From Marinobacter sp. ELB17 (GTDB lineage: Bacteria; Pseudomonadota; Gammaproteobacteria; Pseudomonadales; Oleiphilaceae), in the NCBI RefSeq assembly GCF_000169375.1, contig NZ_AAXY01000001.1, positions 1-64,000 of the forward strand: DNA of 64,000 nucleotides. The letters run 5' to 3'. Both the position numbers and the translations under genes were made by a program. Positions 44,256-52,819 of this stretch are shown piece after piece; positions within the stretch are counted from its first letter, which is position 1, and each line of letters starts with the position of its first letter. The notes below the pieces were generated by a model. That model was not told the DNA's origin. It ran no database searches and was given only the letters and a program-made list of their open reading frames with translations.

Positions 44256-44342
44256 ATATAACAATCACATGCACTCGGACAGTAAAAAGTGCCGCTCGTC
44301 CCTCGCACTGCTTTTTACTGCCGGTGATGTGAGGCGTTAGCT
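44256..44342 (+). repeat. attC9
   Basis: R'' ATATAAC; twelve bases, TGCAAATATAAC, are the reverse complement of the cassette 9 start GTTATATTTGCA. The hairpin has AGTAAAAAG/CTTTTTACT arms unlike other sites. R' GTTAGCT. Confidence 0.88.
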
Positions 44343-44756
44343 GGATTTATGTGGTGCCTTTTGGGTCGTTCGGCACCAGTGGCCTTGGTTCAGATTTGGT
44401 CGCAAACCGGCGAGTTTTGGTGTTTGCCAAGGCCGTCTAAATCGGTGGTCAGTTGGTAGCTCAGTGATTCAGCAGTGGTGAAAGAAAGTTGAGCGTTCCG
44501 TTTGTGGGGCTGTCCGGCGCGCGCTTGGTTTTGATCTGCTAGTCTGATGTTCAGATTCATTCACCGTATGGAGTGCGGTGTTTTTAAACGCGGTGCACCG
44601 GCAAATTTTGGTGCAAAGCAGCAGTGGCGCAGGCCATCGTATTGGTTGCCAGGGAGTGGCTTCACCGTTACACCCAGCTAACCAGTCGCTTAAGTTCGTT
44701 CCCGGCCTGACGGCCGTCCACCGGATGCCCTTGTCAGGGCACCGCTTAGCTTCGCG
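44337..44756 (+). other. cassette 10: gene-less family B cassette
   Basis: 420 bp, identical by eye to cassette 2. No gene. Confidence 0.85.
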
Positions 44757-44762
44757 TTAGGC
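44676..44762 (+). repeat. attC10
   Basis: Same site as attC2 with R' GTTAGGC. Confidence 0.9.
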
Positions 44763-45226
44763 GGCTTAAAAGAAAATCCGTACAGAATTCATGAACAGTG
44801 TCAGGAACGTTTCATATCACAATATTGAGCAGTATTTTCTGATGGCTGCATAACGTTAAGCGGTAATGAATTCGCCGCTTTTATGGGTATGGCGGTTGGG
44901 CTCGTTTCTGGATTCTCATCATTCATTGCGCTGCTGCTCGTTGCCTGAAAGCGCGCCTTAACGCGCGTGTAGGCTATCGCCCAAACGCCGCCCAGGCTGG
45001 CGCTCGGGCATTGTGCAAAAGTGTCATCTCTGAATATCCGTTTGGGTTTGTTGGTTTGTGGCGCTCGGCTCAACTCCATGTACCAACGCAAGTTTGGTCG
45101 AGCCAAGCCCAAGTCACAGCCGTTGTAGTCACTTTCAGCGTCAGCTTTAAGCCCTGCCTAACCAAGGGTTCAAGTCGTTCGCTGCGCTCACTGGGACTGG
45201 CTAAAGCCAGCCCCTTAACCTAAGCG
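44757..45226 (+). other. cassette 11: no convincing gene
   Basis: A 470-bp cassette. A 103-codon frame on the minus strand (44801-45112) has no recognisable domain. A plus-strand frame ends FAAFMGMAVGLVSGFSSFIA plus LLLVA, one hydrophobic helix (ATG at 44883, stop at 44946-44948), which may be the tail of a lost gene or a tiny peptide. I see nothing else. Confidence 0.5.
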
Positions 45227-45232
45227 TTAGCT
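45156..45232 (+). repeat. attC11
   Basis: R'' GCCTAAC matches the cassette start TTAGGC; R' GTTAGCT; GGCTAAAGCC hairpin. Confidence 0.88.
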
Positions 45233-45640
45233 GGATTGAAGTGGTTCCTTTTGGGTGGCTCGGTGCCAGTGGCCTTGGCCCAAAGTTGGTGGCAAAACCG
45301 GCGAGTTTCGGTGATTGCCAAGGCCGTCGAAATCGGTGGCCAGTTGGTAGCTCAGCGGTTCAAAGGTGGTGACGGGAAGTTGGGCGTTCCGTTTGTAGGG
45401 CCGTCCGTCGTGATCACGGTTTTGATCTGCTAATCTGGCGTTCTGGTTCGTTCACCGCATCGGTTGCGGAGTTTTTAAGCATCGTGCCTCGGCAGATTTT
45501 GGTGAAAGGGCAGCGGCGGAGTAGGCTATTATTTTGAGTGCCAAGAGCTGGGCCTGTCAGTTATACCCAGCTAACAAATCGCAGCAGTACGCGGCCTACG
45601 GCCGCCGGACGTCACTGACGTGCCGCCGCTGTGCTCAGCG
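45227..45640 (+). other. cassette 12: gene-less family A cassette
   Basis: 414 bp, related to cassettes 1, 13 and 14 but with its own substitutions; keeps the GGCCTTGG/CCAAGGCC pair. Its attC belongs to the AGTACGCGGCC type, unlike attC1 and attC18. Confidence 0.85.
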
Positions 45641-45646
45641 TTAGCT
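45569..45646 (+). repeat. attC12
   Basis: R'' AGCTAAC, R' GTTAGCT; CGGCCTACGGCCG hairpin. Confidence 0.9.
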
Positions 45647-46051
45647 GGATTGATGTGGTTCCTTTTTGGTGGCTCGGTATCAGTGGCCTTGGTTCAGGTT
45701 TGGCAGCAAACCGGCGAGTTTCGGTGTTTGCCAAGGCCGTCGAAATCGGTGGTCAGTTGGCAGCACAGCGGTTAAAAAGTGGCGACAGAAAATTGGGCGT
45801 TCTGTTTGTGGGGCTGTCCGGCGTAAGCAAGTTGTTGGTCTGCTAATCTGGCGTTCTGGTTCATTCGCCGCATCGGTTGCAGTGTTTTTGACACTGCGCA
45901 TCTGGGGATCTTGGCATAAGGGCAACAGCGGAATAGGCTATCATTTTGAGTGCCAGGATCTGGGCTGTCAGTTACACCCAGCTAACAAATCGCAGCAGTA
46001 CGCGGCTTACGGCCGCCGGACGTCACCGACGTGCCGCCGCTGTGCTCAGCG
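45641..46051 (+). other. cassette 13: gene-less family A cassette
   Basis: 411 bp, identical by eye to cassette 22. No gene. A GGTTTG-GCAG-CAAACC hairpin sits inside the conserved stem. Confidence 0.85.
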
Positions 46052-46057
46052 TTAGCT
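45980..46057 (+). repeat. attC13
   Basis: R'' AGCTAAC, R' GTTAGCT; same type as attC12. Confidence 0.9.
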
Positions 46058-46463
46058 GGATTGATGTGGTGCCTTTTTGGTGGCTTGGTGCCAGTGGCCT
46101 TGGCTCAGGTTCGTAGCAAAACCGGTAACTTTCAGCTACGCCAAGGCCGTCTAAGTCGGTGATCAGTTTGGCAGCTCAATCGTTCACCGGCATTGCCATA
46201 AAATTTGGTGCTCGCCGTGTGGGGCCGTCCACGCAAACTTAGGTCTGCGCCTGGTAATCTGGCGTTCAGGTTCGTTCGCCGCATCGGCTGCGGTGTTTTA
46301 GGACACTGTGCATCGGCGGATTTTGGTGGAAGGGCAGCGGCGGAGTAGGCTATCACTTTGAGTGCCAGGGGCTGGGCTGTCAGTTACACCCAGCTAACAA
46401 ATCGCAGCAGTACGCGGCCTACGGCCGCCGGACGTCACTGACGTGCCGCCGCTGTGCTCAGCG
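46052..46463 (+). other. cassette 14: gene-less family A cassette
   Basis: 412 bp, a distinct family A variant; third in a tandem run of family A cassettes (12-14). No gene. Confidence 0.85.
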
Positions 46464-46469
46464 TTATGT
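46392..46469 (+). repeat. attC14
   Basis: R'' AGCTAAC, R' GTTATGT; same type as attC12. Confidence 0.9.
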
Positions 46470-46480
46470 GAGGAGTATGG

Positions 46481-46720
46481 ATGAGTCCTACAGTATTCAG
46501 AGAGAAGGGATATCGCTTCTTTTTCTTTTCGCGAGAAGAATCTCGCATGCATGTTCATGTAGTCTCAGGTGATGGCGAGGCTAAATTCTGGCTTGAACCA
46601 GATCTTGAGCTTGCCAAAAATTACGGGTACAACCGGCAGCAATTAAAAGAAATCGAATCATTGGTGGAGGATCACCGCGATGAGCTTGTCAGCGCTTGGA
46701 AACAGCACTTCAGCAGTTGA
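46481..46720 (+). CDS. cassette 15: DUF4160-domain protein
   Basis: A 79-residue DUF4160 protein: SPTVFREKGYRFFFFSREES, RMHVHVVSGDGEAKFWLEP, and the final LVEDHRDELVSAWKQHF. DUF4160 proteins are usually followed by a DUF2442 gene, as here, and the pair is a predicted toxin-antitoxin module (toxin role inferred, not shown). Cassette 46464-47018. Confidence 0.85.
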   Translation: MSPTVFREKGYRFFFFSREESRMHVHVVSGDGEAKFWLEPDLELAKNYGYNRQQLKEIESLVEDHRDELVSAWKQHFSS

Positions 46721-46946
46721 GGTGACAAATATCTCTGCACATGGTGTGTGGCTTCTTGCGCACGACCGTGAGTTTTTCATGTCGTACAAAAATTTTCCTT
46801 GGTTCAAGGAACAGCGAGTCAGTGCAATTGTGAATGTCGAGGAGCAGTCTCCTGGGCACTTCTATTGGCCTGAGCTTGATGTAGACCTGACGGCGGAAAT
46901 TATTGAGCATCCTGAGAGGTTTCCAAACGTCGCTCACAGCACATAA
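46680..46946 (+). CDS. cassette 15: DUF2442-domain protein
   Basis: An 88-residue DUF2442 protein: VEVTNISAHGVWLLAHDREF, FFMSYKNFPWFK, HFYWPELDVDLTAEIIEHPE. It overlaps the DUF4160 gene by about 40 bases and is its predicted partner. The stop lies in the attC15 R'' box. Confidence 0.85.
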   Translation: MSLSALGNSTSAVEVTNISAHGVWLLAHDREFFMSYKNFPWFKEQRVSAIVNVEEQSPGHFYWPELDVDLTAEIIEHPERFPNVAHST

Positions 46947-47024
46947 CCAGTGCAGGCACGGCGACGCCCTTTACATTGCGCCTTCGGCTCCATTCCAAGG
47001 GCGCGCATGCTGCAAGCGTTAGCA
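46941..47024 (+). repeat. attC15
   Basis: R'' ACATAAC matches the cassette start TTATGT; R' GTTAGCA; same hairpin type as attC4. Confidence 0.9.
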
Positions 47025-47052
47025 TGAATATTTAAATCAATCAGGAGGAAAA

Positions 47053-47541
47053 ATGAAAATTATTTTTACGCTTATAATTGCATTGTTTATGACTGGATGC
47101 GCAACAAATAAAGGCCTAGTGTCGTTTGATAAAGTCGACGAAAATGACCTTAGGTTGCACCAGGTTGACAAAGATCCAGTAGAGATTGCAATTCTCAGGG
47201 ACGGGCCAACTAGGGAAACCGTTCTTCCCGTATTAATTTCTTGGTTTAATGAAAACAACTACAAGGTATCTATCATTGAAGCAATGAGTGATTCCGAGAC
47301 CGAGGATAATGTATTTAAATATCGCGCTTGGTGGAGCTGGGATATGGCTCTATATATGAGAGAAGCGGAAATGAGTCTTGTATCAGACGGGAAAACTTTA
47401 GGCTCTTTACAGTTTGACGCTCTAAAATATGGTGCATTCGGAAAATTTGGAAATGGAGAGCAACGGTTGAGAATTTTGCTGGATGCATTATTTGGGAAGA
47501 TCACGAAAGAAGAAGCAAATAAGGTGCTGGGTAATGTCTAG
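47053..47541 (+). CDS. cassette 16: lipoprotein of unknown function
   Basis: A 162-residue lipoprotein: signal peptide with lipobox MTGC at residues ~13-16, then a soluble alpha/beta domain with no family I can name with certainty (it resembles short proteobacterial lipoproteins of the Sbal_3080 type). A strong AGGAGG ribosome site precedes the ATG. Cassette 47019-47616. Confidence 0.75.
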   Translation: MKIIFTLIIALFMTGCATNKGLVSFDKVDENDLRLHQVDKDPVEIAILRDGPTRETVLPVLISWFNENNYKVSIIEAMSDSETEDNVFKYRAWWSWDMALYMREAEMSLVSDGKTLGSLQFDALKYGAFGKFGNGEQRLRILLDALFGKITKEEANKVLGNV

Positions 47542-47565
47542 CAACGAATGCGAGAGTTCCGTTTA

Positions 47566-47622
47566 TGCTAACAAGTCACGCAAGGCGGACGCGTAAACGC
47601 GCCGCTTCGTTTAGCGTTATCA
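47566..47622 (+). repeat. attC16
   Basis: A short attC: R'' TGCTAAC, R' GTTATCA; ACGCGTAAACGCG hairpin. Confidence 0.88.
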
Positions 47623-47639
47623 CTCAAGGAGAAAAATCA

Positions 47640-48038
47640 ATGAAGCAGTCGGGAAGCTGTCTCTGCGGGGGCATCCAATACGAAATCAATGGTGGTATCA
47701 CCGACGTTCTCAACTGTCATTGCTCGATGTGCCGCAAGCTTCATGCTTCGGCTTTCAGAACTCGAGCTAAGGTGCGGGTTTCGGATTGGCAAACCGTCAA
47801 AGGTCAGGATCTGATCAAATTCTATGAGTCTTCGCCGGGTGAACACAAAGCGTTCTGCTCAACATGCGGTTCAAGTATCTACACAAAGTTCGACGCTAAT
47901 CCTGAGATTTATGCTTTTCCATTCGGCACTCTCGATACTGATCCGGGAGTCCGTGCAGAACGTCATGTTTTCGTGAAAAACAAAGCGCCTTGGTTCACGA
48001 TCACTGACGATTTGCCGCAATATGCTGAGAATCCCTGA
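47640..48038 (+). CDS. cassette 17: GFA-family (CENP-V/GFA) protein
   Basis: A 132-residue zinc-binding protein of the GFA family: SGSCLCGGIQYEI, NCHCSMCRKLHASAF, FCSTCGSSIYTKF, giving the Cys pairs for two zinc sites. Some members use glutathione adducts; most have no known substrate. ATG at 47640 after AAGGAG, at the cassette start (47617-48140). Confidence 0.9.
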   Translation: MKQSGSCLCGGIQYEINGGITDVLNCHCSMCRKLHASAFRTRAKVRVSDWQTVKGQDLIKFYESSPGEHKAFCSTCGSSIYTKFDANPEIYAFPFGTLDTDPGVRAERHVFVKNKAPWFTITDDLPQYAENP

Positions 48039-48043
48039 AACAG

Positions 48044-48146
48044 TGATAACCAGTCGTTTCAGTTCGTTCCGGCCCTGCGGGCCTCCACCGGACAGCCTTG
48101 ACTCCGCTTCGCTACGCCAAGGCTGCCGCTGAACTCAGCGTTAGCT
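48044..48146 (+). repeat. attC17
   Basis: R'' TGATAAC matches the cassette start TTATCA; R' GTTAGCT. Confidence 0.9.
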
Positions 48147-48562
48147 GGATTGATGTGGTTCCTTTTTGGTGGTTCGGTGCCAGTGGCCTTGGCCCAGAGT
48201 TGGTAGCAAAACCGGTAATTTTCAGTTACGCCAAGGCCGTCGGAATCCGTGGTCAGTTTGGCGGTTCAATCGGCCAGCAGTGTTGGCATAAAGGTTGGTG
48301 CTCGCCGTGCGGGGCCATCCGCGCAAACTTGGGCCTGCGCCTGGTAATCTGGCGTTCAGGTTCATTCGCCGCATCGGCTGCGGTGCTTTTTGACACTGTG
48401 CATCGGCGGATTTTGGTGCAAGAGCAGCAGCGGAGTAGGCTATCATTTTGAGTGCCAAGAGCTGGGCCTGTCAGTTATACCCAGCTAACCAATCGCTCAA
48501 GTTCGTTCCCGGCCTGAAGGCCGTCCACCGGATGCCCTAGTCGGGCACCGCTTAGCTTGGCG
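48141..48562 (+). other. cassette 18: gene-less family A cassette
   Basis: 422 bp, identical by eye to cassette 1 although 11.6 kb away. No gene. Confidence 0.85.
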
Positions 48563-48568
48563 TTATGC
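48483..48568 (+). repeat. attC18
   Basis: Same as attC1, with R' GTTATGC. Confidence 0.9.
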
Positions 48569-48579
48569 AGGGAAGTTAA

Positions 48580-49083
48580 ATGATCAGATTTACTCAGGCA
48601 ATTGAAAGATCTTTAAATGAAAAGAACTGGTATTCAGCTTTAGCGCTAGCACTAGCTCTGCCAGATATCTGTGCAAATGTGTGTTCTCCTAATGATGGCA
48701 GTCAACGCAGATACGTAAAATGGTATAACCAATATATGTTGACCAAGTACACCAGCCACGTTGGGCCAGATCGAGAAGAACATATATTCCTTCGAGGCGA
48801 AGATTGCTATGCCTTGCGTTGTGCACTATTGCATGAGGGTTCACATGACATATCAAAGCAACGTGCTCAACAGGTTATAGAAAATTTCAATTTTGTTGTT
48901 CCTCCCGAAGGATCGACTGTGCACAATAATCAACATGGCAATGCTCTTCAACTACAAGTAGATGTGTTTTGCAGAGATGTATGCACTTCGGTTAATCAGT
49001 GGCTCGCAGATAACTCATTCTCCAATGGCGAGTTCGATACATTTTTAACAATTACTGATATAAATGGCGATCCGATTGCATAA
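48580..49083 (+). CDS. cassette 19: hypothetical protein
   Basis: A 167-residue soluble protein, mostly helical in the first 110 residues (IERSLNEKNWYSALALALAL, CALLHEGSHDISKQRA). The CALLHEGSHD segment is reminiscent of helical HEPN-like or Abi-type domains but lacks a clear catalytic motif. No family assigned. ATG 18 bases from the cassette start. Confidence 0.7.
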   Translation: MIRFTQAIERSLNEKNWYSALALALALPDICANVCSPNDGSQRRYVKWYNQYMLTKYTSHVGPDREEHIFLRGEDCYALRCALLHEGSHDISKQRAQQVIENFNFVVPPEGSTVHNNQHGNALQLQVDVFCRDVCTSVNQWLADNSFSNGEFDTFLTITDINGDPIA

Positions 49084-49352
49084 CAAGTGCATCTTGCCGG
49101 ACTTGGGTAAACTGTCACCTTTTTCGCGCTGCGCAGCAAAAAAGTCGCCAGTTCACCCAAGCCGCAAATCCAGGCGTTGAGGCTGTAGAAAAAGGTCAAA
49201 GGCTTTTTTCGGCCTTGAATCGATCAATAATTAAGCTAAAAATAGCGCCTATTCTTAAAATCTGGAGCACTTATCGTTGAAAGCAGACCTAGATTTTACG
49301 TAGGAACGTTATCACAAAAGGGCTCGGGGGTTTTCCTACAGCCTCGTTATGA
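49078..49352 (+). repeat. attC19, interrupted
   Basis: R'' GCATAAC at 49078; the R' core GTT at 49176-49178 is followed by a 167-base inserted element. GTTATGA at 49346-49352 restores the box. Confidence 0.75.
49179..49345. mobile_element. MITE-like element in the attC19 core
   Basis: A 167-base gene-less element with terminal inverted repeats GAGGCTGTAGAAAAA (left) and GAGGCTGTAGGAAAA (right, reversed). It is flanked by GTT on both sides, as a 3-base target duplication would be. Its ends resemble the left end of the IS1182-like element near 63591 (GCGGCTGTAGAAAAACCCC). Confidence 0.65.
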
Positions 49353-49381
49353 GAAACACATACAACGGAGATGAAAAATAA

Positions 49382-50020
49382 ATGTTCGATTACACCCTAG
49401 CTCATTGGAGCACATTTTTTATAGCTGCGATTCTTTTAAATCTTTCGCCGGGGCCGGATATTGCTTACATCCTTGCGCAAACGGCAAGAAATGGTCAACG
49501 CTCAGGGTTTGCCGCAATGTTCGGAATTTGGAGCGGCGCGTTTTTGCATGTTTTGCTAGCAGCGGTCGGGTTATCGGCAATCTTAGCTACTTCGGCTACC
49601 GCTTTTACATTCGTCAAATGGGTAGGCGCGATATATCTTATTTGGTTAGGGATTCAAGCATTTCGTTCCAATGGAGCATCTTATTCCTCCGACAGAGAAA
49701 CAACACAATCATCGAATCTAAAAATCTTTCGGCAGGGCGTTCTTGTGTCTGCACTGAATCCGAAAGTTGCCATTTTCTTTTTGGCCTTTTTACCACAATT
49801 TATCGTCGTTGGTGCGGGTCCTACAAGTGCTCAGTTGTTTTTACATGGCACACTTATCATAGTGGTCGCGGCATTTATCGAGCCCCCATTGGTTATTCTT
49901 GGGTCAAAATTAACAAGATACCTCAGCGAAAATCCCAAGGTAGCGTCTTGGATGGATCGAGGCTTAGGCACGTTGTTTGTAGGTCTTGGAACCCGATTAG
50001 CCTTGAGTGACCGAACGTGA
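49382..50020 (+). CDS. cassette 20: LysE/RhtB-family exporter
   Basis: A 212-residue exporter: LLNLSPGPDIAYILAQTARN near the N-terminus and VSALNPKVAIFFLAFLPQF in the middle, the family hallmarks; about six helices. It differs clearly from the other three LysE-family genes of the window. Cassette ends at 50110. Confidence 0.88.
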   Translation: MFDYTLAHWSTFFIAAILLNLSPGPDIAYILAQTARNGQRSGFAAMFGIWSGAFLHVLLAAVGLSAILATSATAFTFVKWVGAIYLIWLGIQAFRSNGASYSSDRETTQSSNLKIFRQGVLVSALNPKVAIFFLAFLPQFIVVGAGPTSAQLFLHGTLIIVVAAFIEPPLVILGSKLTRYLSENPKVASWMDRGLGTLFVGLGTRLALSDRT

Positions 50021-50032
50021 GGCAAATGTTTC

Positions 50033-50116
50033 GCATAACAAAGCAATGTTACTGAAAGTCAACTGCTTGACCAAAACCCGCCAATCAGTTGCCTTCAGCA
50101 AATTGCGGCGTTATGT
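50033..50116 (+). repeat. attC20
   Basis: R'' GCATAAC, R' GTTATGT. R'' agrees with GTTATG at 49346, not with the inserted GTTGAGG. Confidence 0.88.
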
Positions 50117-50130
50117 TTTAAGGAGGCAGT

Positions 50131-50451
50131 TTGAGTAAAGTCGTTGGACGCTGGCGCATTAAGTGGATGGAAATGTGGGATCAGGACTTTGTTGATCTTG
50201 TCGAGCCCGGATACTTCCAGTTCGATGAAGATGGCCTTGGCTTTTTTGTATTCGGAGCAGTCGAGGGCCAAATTGACTACCGCATTCCTGATGATGGAGG
50301 ACGAGTCGAGTTTTCTTGGTCTGGAAATGATGATAGTCGCGAGAAATCCGGCCGTGGTTGGTTTCAGTTTCTATCTTCACGCTCAGCGAAAGGAGAATTC
50401 TTCATTCATTGTGGAGACGAGTCGGCTGTGGAAATCGAACATCAAACATAA
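50131..50451 (+). CDS. cassette 21: hypothetical protein
   Basis: A 106-residue beta-rich protein (WRIKWMEMWDQDFVDLVEPG, FEFDEDG-like GYFQFDEDGLGFFVFGAVEG) common in form to small integron-borne proteins of unknown role. It uses a TTG start with an AGGAGG site; an internal ATG at 50167 is possible. Cassette 50111-50517. Confidence 0.7.
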   Translation: MSKVVGRWRIKWMEMWDQDFVDLVEPGYFQFDEDGLGFFVFGAVEGQIDYRIPDDGGRVEFSWSGNDDSREKSGRGWFQFLSSRSAKGEFFIHCGDESAVEIEHQT

Positions 50452-50523
50452 CCAGACGCGGCACTCGGATGCCTTTGTCTCCGCTTCGCTGCGTCAAAGC
50501 CACCGGTGCGCTTCGCGTTAGCT
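50446..50523 (+). repeat. attC21
   Basis: R'' ACATAAC; nine bases AAACATAAC mirror the cassette start GTTATGTTT. R' GTTAGCT. Confidence 0.9.
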
Positions 50524-50928
50524 GGATTGATGTGGTTCCTTTTTGGTGGCTCGGTATCAGTGGCCTTGGTTCAGGTTTGGCAGCAAACCGGCGAGTTTCG
50601 GTGTTTGCCAAGGCCGTCGAAATCGGTGGTCAGTTGGCAGCACAGCGGTTAAAAAGTGGCGACAGAAAATTGGGCGTTCTGTTTGTGGGGCTGTCCGGCG
50701 TAAGCAAGTTGTTGGTCTGCTAATCTGGCGTTCTGGTTCATTCGCCGCATCGGTTGCAGTGTTTTTGACACTGCGCATCTGGGGATCTTGGCATAAGGGC
50801 AACAGCGGAATAGGCTATCATTTTGAGTGCCAGGATCTGGGCTGTCAGTTACACCCAGCTAACAAATCGCAGCAGTACGCGGCTTACGGCCGCCGGACGT
50901 CACCGACGTGCCGCCGCTGTGCTCAGCG
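50518..50928 (+). other. cassette 22: gene-less family A cassette
   Basis: 411 bp, identical by eye to cassette 13. No gene. Confidence 0.85.
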
Positions 50929-50934
50929 TTACAA
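50857..50934 (+). repeat. attC22
   Basis: R'' AGCTAAC, R' GTTACAA; same type as attC13. Confidence 0.9.
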
Positions 50935-51018
50935 ATTGCCATGAAGCCGGAGAAAAAGTAGTATCTTATCGGCAAAATCGAGTCTGGATGACTCGCCATA
51001 TTGAAAAAGGAGGTTCAG

Positions 51019-51339
51019 ATGAACTCAGAAGAAAGAGAATACATTGCGGTAGTTATTAATTATTTCTGGGGTGATGGGCTAGCGGCCTCGCACTCTGTAA
51101 ATGATGAGGCTGCCAAGGTAGTTTACTTCGCGCTTCAAGAAGCACAGTCCTGCTCAGCTTCAATGGACATGGTGCCTTCGCCCGCAACTGGCAAGCCCGG
51201 CCTAAAATATATTGCTAAGCAATTGGCTAAAATCGGAAAAAATATAGCTGTCGGTGATACATCTGTGTATGAGTCCTGTCGTGCAAGAGTCGCATCCTTG
51301 TATAAGTCAAAAGTAAAACTTGCATTAATAGGGATATGA
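51019..51339 (+). CDS. cassette 23: hypothetical protein, first gene
   Basis: A 106-residue, mainly helical soluble protein (SEEREYIAVVINYFWGDGLA, YIAKQLAKIGKNIA). No family recognised. The ATG at 51019 follows AGGAGG. The stop is directly followed by the lipoprotein gene (1 base gap), so the two are co-transcribed. Cassette 50929-51918. Confidence 0.7.
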   Translation: MNSEEREYIAVVINYFWGDGLAASHSVNDEAAKVVYFALQEAQSCSASMDMVPSPATGKPGLKYIAKQLAKIGKNIAVGDTSVYESCRARVASLYKSKVKLALIGI

Positions 51340-51340
51340 A

Positions 51341-51838
51341 ATGAAGGTTTATTTCATTTTATTGGTATTTTTGATTTCAGGATGCGCCAGCAGCCAGTCC
51401 ATCCACTTTAGATATGAGGGGGAATCATATTATCTTCCCAGTGGAGTTGAAGAGATTGGAGCTACAGGTGACAGGGAAAATTTTCTGGTTTTTAAATATA
51501 GTCGGGAAAAAGGAAAAAAGTATTTAGCTTTTTCCAACTCTGAATCTATCGAGAAGGGTGATTGTAATTATTCAGAATTTTTTAGTTCTGTAATACAAAA
51601 GGACGACACCCGTAACTCTTGTGATAAGGATAAGCTGGAAGCTTTCAGGGATGCATTCACTTCTGGCTTAGGTACAGGACATTGGAGAATCAATGGCCTA
51701 GATCATTACTATTTCATTACCGAGCGTACCGGAACTTTTGTATTCAGAGTGCTTTCCAGTGACGAAATCATAAAAGTTGATAGTGACTTCTTGAGCCCAG
51801 AAGAGTTGCACTCAATTTTTGAGTCCGGGGATAGTTAA
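51341..51838 (+). CDS. cassette 23: lipoprotein of unknown function
   Basis: A 165-residue lipoprotein with lipobox ISGC at about residues 12-15, then a polar domain with no recognised family. Two-gene cassettes with a lipoprotein are uncommon outside toxin-antitoxin modules. Confidence 0.7.
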   Translation: MKVYFILLVFLISGCASSQSIHFRYEGESYYLPSGVEEIGATGDRENFLVFKYSREKGKKYLAFSNSESIEKGDCNYSEFFSSVIQKDDTRNSCDKDKLEAFRDAFTSGLGTGHWRINGLDHYYFITERTGTFVFRVLSSDEIIKVDSDFLSPEELHSIFESGDS

Positions 51839-51839
51839 T

Positions 51840-51924
51840 TTGTAACAAGGCCAGTCACGGCGACGTCTACTGCATTGCGGCTTCGCCTCCATTCCGCAGC
51901 CGCGCATGCTGGCTGGCGTTAGCA
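51840..51924 (+). repeat. attC23
   Basis: R'' TTGTAAC; ten bases AATTTGTAAC mirror the cassette start GTTACAAATT. R' GTTAGCA. Confidence 0.9.
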
Positions 51925-51942
51925 CCTTAAAAGGAATCGAGC

Positions 51943-52284
51943 ATGGCTATAAAAATGACAGATTGCCACTTTGAAGGAAATGGCATTGGTATAAAAGCAC
52001 CGACATCCGCTGAGATAGAAATGTCAGGTACTACTTTTAAAGATAATGGTAAAGCAATGGATATTTTTGTATCCGCTGCGGATTTAAAGTCTCTCGGTCT
52101 TCCTGGAGATACTCCACAGGAATATATAAAAGAAGTACTACAAATTTTGAGTGATGGGAAAGAGCAACCAAAAGAAAAACAACTACAATCTATTTCAGAT
52201 AGTAAATTATTTAAATGGCTTGGTCATGGCGCATCAATAGCATCAATCGGATCCGCACTAATAGCTTTCTTACAAACACTGTAG
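51943..52284 (+). CDS. cassette 24: hypothetical protein with repeat-like N-terminus
   Basis: A 113-residue protein. The first ~40 residues (CHFEGNGIGIKAPTSAEIEM, SGTTFKDNGKAM) look like two turns of a right-handed beta-helix. The middle is helical and the last ~20 residues (HGASIASIGSALIAFLQTL) form one membrane-type helix. No family assigned. Cassette 51919-52374. Confidence 0.7.
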   Translation: MAIKMTDCHFEGNGIGIKAPTSAEIEMSGTTFKDNGKAMDIFVSAADLKSLGLPGDTPQEYIKEVLQILSDGKEQPKEKQLQSISDSKLFKWLGHGASIASIGSALIAFLQTL

Positions 52285-52380
52285 TGCTAACAAGCAGCTT
52301 CAATCTGACTCCGCAAACTGTCACGCTTTTTGTTCCAAAAAGCCCGCCAGCTTGCTACGCAGTTGAGCTGGGCGTTAGCT
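52285..52380 (+). repeat. attC24
   Basis: R'' TGCTAAC matches the cassette start TTAGCA; R' GTTAGCT. Confidence 0.9.
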
Positions 52381-52794
52381 GGATTTATGTGGTGCCTTTT
52401 GGGTCGTTCGGCACCAGTGGCCTTGGTTCAGATTTGGTCGCAAACCGGCGAGTTTTGGTGTTTGCCAAGGCCGTCTAAATCGGTGGTCAGTTGGTAGCTC
52501 AGTGATTCAGCAGTGGTGAAAGAAAGTTGAGCGTTCCGTTTGTGGGGCTGTCCGGCGCGCGCTTGGTTTTGATCTGCTAGTCTGATGTTCAGATTCATTC
52601 ACCGTATGGAGTGCGGTGTTTTTAAACGCGGTGCACCGGCAAATTTTGGTGCAAAGCAGCAGTGGCGCAGGCCATCGTATTGGTTGCCAGGGAGTGGCTT
52701 CACCGTTACACCCAGCTAACCAGTCGCTTAAGTTCGTTCCCGGCCTGACGGCCGTCCACCGGATGCCCTTGTCAGGGCACCGCTTAGCTTCGCG
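52375..52794 (+). other. cassette 25: gene-less family B cassette
   Basis: 420 bp, identical by eye to cassettes 2, 10 and 28. No gene. Confidence 0.85.
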
Positions 52795-52800
52795 TTAGCC
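52714..52800 (+). repeat. attC25
   Basis: Same as attC2, with R' GTTAGCC. Confidence 0.9.
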
Positions 52801-52819
52801 GCCTAAAGGAGTACCACCC

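Noticed and set aside
44801..45112. A 103-codon minus-strand frame in cassette 11
   Set aside because: No recognisable domain and no ribosome site; kept only as a remark in the cassette entry.
48098..48451. Frames reading SWIDVVPFWW in gene-less cassettes
   Set aside because: The similarity between copies is at DNA level, there is no start codon in the cassette, and family B is out of frame after the GCAAACCGG run.
49405..50010. A 201-codon frame overlapping the cassette 20 exporter
   Set aside because: It lies in another frame over the LysE gene, is rich in Cys/Arg/Ser and has no family features.
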